Origin: Cyanobacteria bacterium DS2.3.42
GTDB taxonomy: Bacteria; Cyanobacteriota; Vampirovibrionia; Obscuribacterales; Obscuribacteraceae
Assembly: GCA_013823055.1 (NCBI GenBank)
Contig: PNLN01000018.1
Coordinates: 1 to 33,796, forward strand
DNA: 33,796 bases
Direction of reading: 5' to 3'
Shown: positions 17,084 to 25,183 of the stretch, piece by piece
How the letters are laid out: every line of letters starts with the position of its first letter
Numbering within the stretch: position 1 is the stretch's first letter
Made by a program: the position numbers and the translations under genes
Notes under the pieces: generated by a model
Told to the model about the DNA's origin: nothing
Databases searched by the model: none
Seen by the model: the letters and a program-made list of their open reading frames with translations, nothing else

Positions 17084-19159
17084 GTGGATGAAGAACGAGC
17101 ACCACGCAGCCGGAAGAGACTGAAACGCCATACAGAGGACCAGGGTATCAATACCAAAGAACCGCCTCAGCACCTGAAAGCACCACGTGCAGTCGACAAA
17201 CTGATCGTCATGTGGGCGCGCGTTTCCGCGCAAAAGCAGCTGCTCGTATTGGGCATTCTCAGCATCTCCGCACTGGTGACTTTCACAGCCTGGGTGTGGG
17301 TCGACCGCGCACAGCGCGTTCTCAACTCATCGGTAGAACAATTCGGTGTGGCTCTGGCTCACGCTCTTGCCCGAGGCGGCGCCGAGTCGCTCACGCACGA
17401 AGGCAACCTGGAAGGGCTCAAATACTACATTTTGACCGAGCGCGACAAAACTCCGTCCATCGTTTACATCGTCTTCTGCGACCAGTCCGGCAAAGTCCTG
17501 CTTGACAGCGAAGTGATCAAAGCAAGAAATGGTGACACGCGACCGATCTTCCCAATCTTCAACGAACCGCCGGGCAAGTACGCCACGCCCAATGTTTACT
17601 CCAGTCCATACGGATACAGACCGGTAACTAATATCGCTGTACCGATGGAAAGAAACAACGAAAAGCTCGGTATGTGCTGGGTTGGATTAGACAGCAACGC
17701 CTTCACTATTTTAGGAACGCAAAAAGAAACCCGAAACTTCCTCGTTTCAATCTTCGGTCTGGTTGGGCTCTTAGGCGCCCTGGGCCTATGGGCGAACTAT
17801 GCTCTGATCAATCGCCCGCTGCGCGTTCTCTCTCAAGGCGCCAGTGAAATTGCCGCCGGACGTTTCGGCCACCAGATCAAATCGCAGCGCGCCGGTCGCG
17901 AAATCGACCATGTGGTCAATGCTTTCAATTACATGTCCAGCCGCCTGCAGCAATACGACAAACAAAATGTCGATACATTGATGGCTGAGCGCAACAAGTT
18001 TATCTCTGAGCGCAACAAGCTAGAGCTGGTTTTGATGTCCATCGCCGACGGCGTCGTCGTCTGCGATCGCGACAATAAAGTGCAGATAGTCAACGCTGCC
18101 GCTACTCAATTATTCGCCAAAGAAGCAAAAGAATTGCTCGGCAAACCACTCGTTTTCTGCACGGAAGAGCCGGACTCACCGCAAATCTGCCGCGTCGTCC
18201 AGGCTTTCACTGACACGGTTTCACCCGGCTCTCTTGAGCCTGTGGTTCAATCCATTCACCTGGGCGACCTGACTGTGCGCCTGCACATTGCCCCGATCAG
18301 TCTCAATCAAGAATTCCTCGGCTCCGTAATGATCATGCACGACGTTACGCGTGAAGCCGAATTGGAAAAGATGAAAAACGAATTTATATCCAATGTGTCG
18401 CACGAATTACGCACGCCAATCACATCGATCAAGACATACGTCGATACGCTATGCAACCACGGCGAAAAACTAGATCCTGATATATATCGCGAGTTTCTCG
18501 AGATCATCGACAACGAAGCCGATCGTTTGATGTATCTGGTCAATGACGTTTTAGAACTGAGCCGCATCGAAGAAGGCGACAGAGAATTGGAACTGATCGC
18601 ATTTCCTGTATTCGATGCAGTCGAGCAAGCAGTGCGCTCAGTCAATTTGATGGCCCGCGACCGCGAACTCGAATTGAAAGTTACGCAAGGTCCGGACGTA
18701 CCTGCTGTATATATGAATCGCGAATCGATCGAACGCGTAGCTATAAATCTTCTCACCAACGCGCTCAAGTACACCCCCGCCGGCGGCACCATCGAGGTGC
18801 TGATCAATCATTTGCCGGAAACAAAAGAAGTACAGGTAGCCATTAAAGACAACGGCATAGGAATTCCTGAGGAATGCTTGCCGCAGATTTTCGATCGTTT
18901 TTATAGAGTTGAACGCAAGGTTCATACGATCAAAGGAACGGGTTTGGGCTTAACCATCGTCACTAAGATTATTGAAAAACACAAAGGTCGCGTGACGGTC
19001 GAATCGGCGCTGGGGCAAGGGTCTACGTTCTCTTTCTTCCTGCCTACAGGCAATCCATATGAAGAGCAGGATCCTTTGAGAGGAGACACCATTGCGCCTT
19101 CTATGGAAGGAAACGCACTGGCCAAGCCGAATTTAACTTCTCACGAAATAGCTTCATAA
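17084..19159 (+). CDS. Membrane sensor histidine kinase (extracytoplasmic sensor, HAMP, PAS, HisKA, HATPase_c)
   Basis: TM QLLVLGILSISALVTFTAWVWV; HAMP ALINRPLRVLSQGASEIAAGRFGHQI; PAS MSIADGVVVCDRDNKVQIVNAAA; H-box FISNVSHELRTPITSIKTYVDTL; N-box NLLTNALKYTPAGG; G boxes DNGIGIPEE, GTGLGLTIV. Confidence 0.93.
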   Translation: MDEERAPRSRKRLKRHTEDQGINTKEPPQHLKAPRAVDKLIVMWARVSAQKQLLVLGILSISALVTFTAWVWVDRAQRVLNSSVEQFGVALAHALARGGAESLTHEGNLEGLKYYILTERDKTPSIVYIVFCDQSGKVLLDSEVIKARNGDTRPIFPIFNEPPGKYATPNVYSSPYGYRPVTNIAVPMERNNEKLGMCWVGLDSNAFTILGTQKETRNFLVSIFGLVGLLGALGLWANYALINRPLRVLSQGASEIAAGRFGHQIKSQRAGREIDHVVNAFNYMSSRLQQYDKQNVDTLMAERNKFISERNKLELVLMSIADGVVVCDRDNKVQIVNAAATQLFAKEAKELLGKPLVFCTEEPDSPQICRVVQAFTDTVSPGSLEPVVQSIHLGDLTVRLHIAPISLNQEFLGSVMIMHDVTREAELEKMKNEFISNVSHELRTPITSIKTYVDTLCNHGEKLDPDIYREFLEIIDNEADRLMYLVNDVLELSRIEEGDRELELIAFPVFDAVEQAVRSVNLMARDRELELKVTQGPDVPAVYMNRESIERVAINLLTNALKYTPAGGTIEVLINHLPETKEVQVAIKDNGIGIPEECLPQIFDRFYRVERKVHTIKGTGLGLTIVTKIIEKHKGRVTVESALGQGSTFSFFLPTGNPYEEQDPLRGDTIAPSMEGNALAKPNLTSHEIAS

Positions 19160-19378
19160 ATTTCTTTTTTCTCATTTTGGATGCATCGCGCGCAAAGCGC
19201 GAAATTCGGCACGTCCAGCGCCCGCCAATTCCACTTGACATCGATCATGCGGGAAGATTAGCAATATATGGCCTGTTTGCCGCGTTTCCAAGAAATTGCC
19301 GTGTTATCATTGCTCCATTGACAAGGCCAAAAGCCGTGTCAGTTGACAGTTCCTAGCCGATTCCGAACCGATAAGCGA

Positions 19379-19867
19379 ATGGTCCGAGTTATATATCCTG
19401 GCTCATTCGATCCTATGACTTATGGGCATTTGGACATCGTGTCACGGTCAAGCAAATTGTTTGACGAAGTGATCATGGCAGTCGTTGGTAACCCCGGGAA
19501 ATCCCCGCTACTACCGATTGAAATGAGAATGGAGTTAATCAGCGAAGCCGTAAAGGATCTGAAAAACGTTTCTGTAGGATCTTTTCAGGGTCTTACAGTT
19601 GATTACGCCAAACAGAACGACATCAAAGTTCTGATTAGGGGGCTGAGGGCTATTTCCGACTTCGAAGCGGAGTTGGGAATGGAGCAGGCGAATAAGCAAC
19701 TGTTTCCTGAACTAGAAACTATTTTTCTCATGACAAAAGCCGAGTATTCTTTTATCAGTTCATCCACTGTGAAGGAAATTGCCCGCCTCGGCGGTGACGT
19801 ATCCCAGTTTGTCCCCCCACCTGTGAACGAATACCTGAAGAGGCATTTCAGCAGAGGCACCAAATAG
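19379..19867 (+). CDS. coaD: Phosphopantetheine adenylyltransferase
   Basis: MVRVIYPGSFDPMTYGHLDIVSRSSKLFDEVIMAV...LIRGLRAISDFEAELGMEQANKQLFPELETIFLM...FISSSTVKEIARLGGDVSQFVPPPV. ATG at 19379 preferred over 19343. Confidence 0.97.
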   Translation: MVRVIYPGSFDPMTYGHLDIVSRSSKLFDEVIMAVVGNPGKSPLLPIEMRMELISEAVKDLKNVSVGSFQGLTVDYAKQNDIKVLIRGLRAISDFEAELGMEQANKQLFPELETIFLMTKAEYSFISSSTVKEIARLGGDVSQFVPPPVNEYLKRHFSRGTK

Positions 19868-20554
19868 ATGACGACGCTAACCGTATCTCCGCAACAACAG
19901 CAGCAAGCAACTGCAGCAACCTACAAGCAAACATCGATATATAAACATCTCGATCTGCTTGAGCATCTTATAGATGACGCTGTAGGCGTGTACAAATACA
20001 AACTCATCAATGCTGACGAGTTTCTCGATGTACTCGACAAAGCTCGCGCTCGCTTGCCGGAAGAATTGAAAGAAGCTGGAGACGTTCTTCAGCGCCGCGA
20101 CGAAATTCTGGGAGAGTCCCAGCGCCGCTCCGAACAAATTATCGCTACCGCTCGCCGGCAAGCCGAAAACATGTTGCACGAATCCGAGCTTCTCAAAGCC
20201 GTGCAAGCTGAAGTCGAGCGTATCCGCAAGCAAGTAGTTTCAGAAGTCGAACAAATGCGCAGAGAAGCTCTGGCAGAAGCTGAAAAGATTCGCCTGGAAG
20301 CAGAAGAGCATGCAGCCGCCACCCGCGAAGGTGCCGACCACTATGCTGAAAATGTGCTGACTCGCATAGACAGCGATTTGCAAAACCTCGGACAACGTCT
20401 GGTTGAATCACAAACTATTGTGAGAAACGGACAGCGTCTGCTCGGACAAGTGAAGCGTCACCCTTCGGCACCTGTTTTGAACGCTGCTTCGGCAGTTTCA
20501 GCAGTCGCCGGACTAAACAGCCCACTTCTCGGTGCAAATCTACCGCAACAATAG
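19868..20554 (+). CDS. DivIVA-like coiled-coil protein
   Basis: 228 aa, long charged coiled coil (RRSEQIIATARRQAENMLHESELLKAVQAEVERIRKQVVSEVEQMRREALAEAEKIRLEAEEHA); starts immediately after the coaD stop. Confidence 0.7.
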   Translation: MTTLTVSPQQQQQATAATYKQTSIYKHLDLLEHLIDDAVGVYKYKLINADEFLDVLDKARARLPEELKEAGDVLQRRDEILGESQRRSEQIIATARRQAENMLHESELLKAVQAEVERIRKQVVSEVEQMRREALAEAEKIRLEAEEHAAATREGADHYAENVLTRIDSDLQNLGQRLVESQTIVRNGQRLLGQVKRHPSAPVLNAASAVSAVAGLNSPLLGANLPQQ

Positions 20555-20578
20555 TTGCAGTACACCAAAGAAATTGAA

Positions 20579-20610
20579 AACTCCCGAGTTTATCCCGGGA
20601 GTTTTTCTTT
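20579..20610. terminator. Bidirectional Rho-independent terminator between convergent genes
   Basis: AACTCCCG...CGGGAGTT hairpin with T-run on the plus side (GTTTTTCTTTT) and TTTTCAATTT on the minus side. Confidence 0.8.
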
Positions 20611-20660
20611 TGGGAACAGCACAGTGATTGGGGGCTGGCCCAATCATTGTTTCTCAAAAA

Positions 20661-23600
20661 CTAAGACACCGATGAGGACAATCCCATCAAGGCTGCTTTC
20701 ACAGCGTCATTGCTGACAGCGGAGAGCAAGTCATCAAAGTTATCGTTGGTGATGAAGGTGTGGTTGACCTTCAGACCGGCGATATCGGGGTTGTTCGTGT
20801 CTGCAGCGTAAACCGCTTTGATTGCCTTAGAAAGTGCACGCACTTCGTCGATACCATATGTGCCACCACCGGCTGCAAGAATTCTTTCAGCGGTCTGCCA
20901 TGGACCTTCGCCACGACGCACAGTAGCCAATGCAATCAAGTCTTCTGTCGGCATTGGCTGAGTCGGAACCACTGGAGTTTCTACTGGAGGTTCAAAGTCC
21001 AAGGTATTCTCCGCGATGTCTACAGCATTGCTTGTTGCTACGGCCACTTTCGGCAGAACTGTAGCCAGATCGGCCGCTGTGTTTATGACTTGCGGAAGAG
21101 CTGTTGCAACATCATCGCCAAACTTCGCTGCAGTTGTTGCAATGTTATCGCTGACGTTTGCTAATGCCGCGCCGGTGTTGTCGACCACAGCTGCCAATCT
21201 AGTATTTGCAAATGCATCCGGTAATTTCCACGCTTCAGGACCGTTAATGATCGGTCCACCGTTGGTAAATGCTTCCGGAAGCTTCCAATCTGCAGGACGA
21301 TTGAACATCGGTTCGCCCAGGTTATCAGCAGTTTGAAGATTCGGTCCGATCATATTGTTGTTTGCCGGCACCGGAATTCTCGTACCATCCTCCATCACAT
21401 AGTGGAGCTTGCCGTCTACAGTGACAGTTCTCTTAACGCCGGCTGGAAGCGCAGCAGTGTCAGCTACAACCGGCTCCGGAATTGCCTTTGTTCCGGCAAC
21501 GACAGCATCCTCACCGAATTCGAATGCTAATTGAATTGGGGGCTCGCTAGCTACAATGTTAGTTGTCGGCAGGTCGTTGATGACGTTTCCTGTTGTGTCC
21601 AGGTTTTCAGCCAAATTTCCTGTCACAGTGGTGGCATCTACCGCCTCACTGGAGGCTCTAATTGCGGTAACTGGTACTTCTACAACTTCTTGACCAGCCT
21701 TCGCCGCTGCCAGAGTTTCTGTACTGGCTTTCATAACTTCTGCAATGGGTGTTCCGCCTTTGTAGGCAGTGAAAGCCGCTCTGGCAGTGTTAGCAAGGAG
21801 GTTGACTCCGAGAGTTCCGCCAATATCGATAGTGCTCTGAAATCCGAGATCAATTTGTTCTTGCGTGGTAAGGGTGCCGCCCTCGATGTATTTCATCAGG
21901 TTTGTGCGGTTTGCTGCTGTTCCAAGCACAACAGAAAGACCGACTGCACCAGTAACACCACTCCAGCAAGTAGCGATCGTTCCAGCAATTACGATTGCAT
22001 CAAGTGCTTTCTGCGCCAGATCAGCGACATTAGCTTTCGTCTCGAGATTGTTGCGGAGCGCTTCTCTGAAGTAATCTTCAACGGCTTGCAGGGCTTCAGG
22101 AGGAAGCTCTTCTTTAAGGGAAGCGTATTGCTGAATCAAAGCTTGATTACGTTGCAGAGCGGTCAAAACTTGATCATGAGTGGGATCTATGACCATACCG
22201 TCTTGGGAGAAATTGTAGGTTCTATCCAGAAAGTCTTGAATTGGATCGGAGTCTTTCGAACTAAGCAAGGTGCTCAGCGCGATGGTGTCAGCATAATTTT
22301 CACCGGCGAGACCGATTACATCGGCTTCCATGTCGGCATCGTATTTATCAGCATAGGAAGATTTGAGTGATTCGATTTGTTCTGGCGACAAACGTGCCAG
22401 CGCGTCTTCAAAACCGCGATAGGACTCTCCGCCGTCAAGCACGGCAAGACGCATCATATCTTCCAATTCAATGTCAAAACCCTGACTCTGAATTCGTTGT
22501 AGGAGTTGAGTGTATTCCTCGTTGTTATTCTCACTGATTGCTTGGTTTATGAAATCCGCGCCAAATGCAACTTTATACTTCGCTTCGTAATCAGCCATAA
22601 ACTGATTCCTACCAGCTTCATCCAGACTGGCCAAATGAGCAAGGGTGTCGCGGAATGTGTCGGGCTGACCGGCACCATGACGTCCAGAGCTATCGTTTAT
22701 GTCATAAATGCGGGCATAATCAACCGGCAAAGTTTCGCCATTTTGCTGATTAATAACGTCTTGAACTGCTTGCTTTTCAGCACCCAAGAAAGCGTATTCA
22801 TGAGCATAAGTTTCTTGGTTGTTCTCGCTCTTGCTCATTTGGTACCGACCGGAATAGTCGGTAAGTCCAACCGGAGCTGCATCATCTCCCAGCACACCAA
22901 ATCCCAAAGGAATGCCATTTCCATTCAGCATTTCCGACAACGCTACATCATTGACGCTAGGGTCCAGCACTTGCATCGTGCCCATCAATGTTCTGTCGAA
23001 TAGCGAAGCTTGGTGATAAGGATCCGCATGCATTTTGTCCAACATGGCGGCATACTTCGGATCTGCATAAATTTGCATCATAGCCGTCAGTCGTTCTGCC
23101 GTGGCTTGATTTTCTTCGCTGTTCTCCGTGTCCAACTCGCCGTTCATCATCTTGCGAACGATCGTTTCAACAGGACCTTCAACAGGTGGCTTGCCAGTCT
23201 CACCAACTTGCTTCAGCATCATTTGCGCATAAAGCATTGCTTGCTCGCCGCCTTCGTTGCCGAAGTGGAACTGTTCGGTGCGCCATACGGTACCAAAAAC
23301 AATCGAGTCTACTTCTTCCTTAAAGGAGGGATCGCTTGGATCCATGTACTTCGCAACATCTTCTGCGGACATGTGAGCAATTGCATCAGCAAGTTTGAAA
23401 GGATCTCCTTCCGGTCCTTCATTCTCGATCAATACGTCCATTAAGTCATTGCGAGCAATCTCGACTTCACCATGCGATGGAGCATCTGCAACTTGCTTCA
23501 GCAAGCCAGTCAAACTCTCGGCAACTTCAGGAGATGAAGAATATCTCTGTACCAGATTTCTCAGGTTGGACAGGTAAGCAGACTCAGCACCACCCTCGGT

Positions 23601-24938
23601 GTGAAGTCTCTTCCAGTCAGCCTCACTCATTTGCTCGATAGCAACCTTGATCACCTGGTCGGTGAGCTTCCCATCAATACTCGCTTGAGCAAGAGTAGAA
23701 AGCATGGTGCCTTCACCGTGGATCAGCTTATCGCTCCAGATAATTGCTTGATCTTCGCCGCCGATTGAAACAAAAGAGTTGTTCAGCTCTTGGTAGTACT
23801 GCTTAGCTTGCAGTTGTTCGCTATCCAATTCGGTGTCAGGCGTATTAACCAGCTCCTGCCCTTTGGCAAAAGTAGCCCGATCCTCTGGCTGAGCGAAGGC
23901 GATTTCATCATCAATGTTACCGTTAACGTCGCTGAACGGGTGCCAACCTTGGTATGGAGCAACATTGTCCAAAACGGTGGCTGTACCATGCTGCAAGTAT
24001 GAGTCTGCCATTGGCAGGTCACCAAATGCAGTGTTGTAGATCAACCCGAAATTAGCATCGGCACTCAATGCATCTCTTACTGGAGCGTTTGCACCAATCA
24101 AAGATTGAAACACATCCAATCCGTAAGCAGCGTCGGTATGACCGTAGGCTACGTTGGTTGCAACACTCCTGGCAGCACCAACAACCTCAGCCAAAGTGGC
24201 GCCGTCCTGGCCCTTCATGTAGAGACTTTCTGTCAATTCTTTATCAATAGCTGGAATATTCGATTGCTTAATAGCATCGAGAAGCGAAAGGTCGCCGTGG
24301 CGGTCAGCAAAATTCGCGTTCCAATCTGCTTCCGCTCTGGCTACATCTGCGCTGTTCATTCCACTAAACGTCATTCTCAATTGACGTCCAGCCTCTTCGC
24401 TCTGACCACTGGCAGCCATTACGAGCGCAACATTCAAATTACCAGCGAAATTTGTGCCGGCATCCGTGGTCATCAGCTTTGATTCGAGTCTGGCAAATTC
24501 TATGGCAGGCATGACTTTGCGCAAGTCATCAAGCAACTTTCCGGTACCGTCCAGGGATTCATAGGTCTGAGCAACACGCACGAAATCTTCCTGACGAAGA
24601 CCGGATAGCGTGACATACAAACTATTGGTATCAACAGCATGACCCAGGGTGAATATCTGATCCAACACGCTTGGGTTTAAGGTAGCTTTGATTTCTTCCG
24701 CTTTTGCCAGGTCCGCTGCCGGTGTCATGAGGCGAACTTCGTTTGCGTCTACTAGCGACTGATTGCCGGCATCTGGCGTATTGAGAACGAATTCGAACTC
24801 AGCGGCACCAGCAATGACTCCGGTAGTTGTATCTTCCTTAGTCGGAAGCACATCATTGCAAATTGCTTCGTCGGCCACATGACTAGACGTCGTGGTTCCG
24901 GACTCTTGTGGTATTTCGCAGACTTTATCACCGGCCAT
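20661..24938 (-). CDS. Giant protein, paralog 1 (1425 aa): helical body, hydrophobic segment, V/A/P linker, LysM-like C-terminus
   Basis: Continuous ORF; ATG at 24938 with GGAG upstream. C-terminal MPTEDLIALATVRRGEGPWQTAERILAAGGGTYGIDEVRALSKAIKAVY... aligns with the next two genes. Confidence 0.93.
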   Translation of the reverse strand: MAGDKVCEIPQESGTTTSSHVADEAICNDVLPTKEDTTTGVIAGAAEFEFVLNTPDAGNQSLVDANEVRLMTPAADLAKAEEIKATLNPSVLDQIFTLGHAVDTNSLYVTLSGLRQEDFVRVAQTYESLDGTGKLLDDLRKVMPAIEFARLESKLMTTDAGTNFAGNLNVALVMAASGQSEEAGRQLRMTFSGMNSADVARAEADWNANFADRHGDLSLLDAIKQSNIPAIDKELTESLYMKGQDGATLAEVVGAARSVATNVAYGHTDAAYGLDVFQSLIGANAPVRDALSADANFGLIYNTAFGDLPMADSYLQHGTATVLDNVAPYQGWHPFSDVNGNIDDEIAFAQPEDRATFAKGQELVNTPDTELDSEQLQAKQYYQELNNSFVSIGGEDQAIIWSDKLIHGEGTMLSTLAQASIDGKLTDQVIKVAIEQMSEADWKRLHTEGGAESAYLSNLRNLVQRYSSSPEVAESLTGLLKQVADAPSHGEVEIARNDLMDVLIENEGPEGDPFKLADAIAHMSAEDVAKYMDPSDPSFKEEVDSIVFGTVWRTEQFHFGNEGGEQAMLYAQMMLKQVGETGKPPVEGPVETIVRKMMNGELDTENSEENQATAERLTAMMQIYADPKYAAMLDKMHADPYHQASLFDRTLMGTMQVLDPSVNDVALSEMLNGNGIPLGFGVLGDDAAPVGLTDYSGRYQMSKSENNQETYAHEYAFLGAEKQAVQDVINQQNGETLPVDYARIYDINDSSGRHGAGQPDTFRDTLAHLASLDEAGRNQFMADYEAKYKVAFGADFINQAISENNNEEYTQLLQRIQSQGFDIELEDMMRLAVLDGGESYRGFEDALARLSPEQIESLKSSYADKYDADMEADVIGLAGENYADTIALSTLLSSKDSDPIQDFLDRTYNFSQDGMVIDPTHDQVLTALQRNQALIQQYASLKEELPPEALQAVEDYFREALRNNLETKANVADLAQKALDAIVIAGTIATCWSGVTGAVGLSVVLGTAANRTNLMKYIEGGTLTTQEQIDLGFQSTIDIGGTLGVNLLANTARAAFTAYKGGTPIAEVMKASTETLAAAKAGQEVVEVPVTAIRASSEAVDATTVTGNLAENLDTTGNVINDLPTTNIVASEPPIQLAFEFGEDAVVAGTKAIPEPVVADTAALPAGVKRTVTVDGKLHYVMEDGTRIPVPANNNMIGPNLQTADNLGEPMFNRPADWKLPEAFTNGGPIINGPEAWKLPDAFANTRLAAVVDNTGAALANVSDNIATTAAKFGDDVATALPQVINTAADLATVLPKVAVATSNAVDIAENTLDFEPPVETPVVPTQPMPTEDLIALATVRRGEGPWQTAERILAAGGGTYGIDEVRALSKAIKAVYAADTNNPDIAGLKVNHTFITNDNFDDLLSAVSNDAVKAALMGLSSSVS

Positions 24939-24947
24939 AGTAAATCG

Positions 24948-24967
24948 GCTCCTGGGGAGAGGGGAGC
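24948..24967 (-). promoter_or_regulatory. Leader hairpin overlapping the Shine-Dalgarno of giant paralog 1
   Basis: Minus strand GCTCC-CCTCTCCCCA-GGAGC immediately upstream of CGATTTACTATGGCC. Confidence 0.45.
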
Positions 24968-25113
24968 TAACAAAGAAATTGCAAGGGGATTTGGAGATTC
25001 GCAGCCGTTTCTAGGGCTGGCGAGACTAATCTACCAACAGCCCATGACATTCGTATGACGACCTGTCATACAAGGCAAGAACCCAGCTCTGTGGGGATAA
25101 ACTTGAACACCGG

Positions 25114-25146
25114 CAAAAACTCCCGGGGGAAATCCGGGAGGTTTTG
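25114..25146 (-). terminator. Rho-independent terminator of giant paralog 2
   Basis: Minus strand CTCCCGG...CCGGGAG followed by TTTTTG, downstream of the stop at 25184. Confidence 0.75.
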
Positions 25147-25183
25147 CTCTTGGCGATCAGTTGAAACTTTTGGGGTTGTTGAA

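Noticed and set aside
19190-19215. GCGCGC-AAA-GCGCG hairpin after the kinase gene as a terminator
   Set aside because: No T-run follows the stem, so I could not support an intrinsic terminator.
21531-22370. 279-aa plus-strand ORF antisense to giant paralog 1
   Set aside because: Cys/Ser-rich low-quality translation opposite a conserved coding frame; same for 26402-27265, 27665-28315 and 28853-29479 opposite paralog 2.
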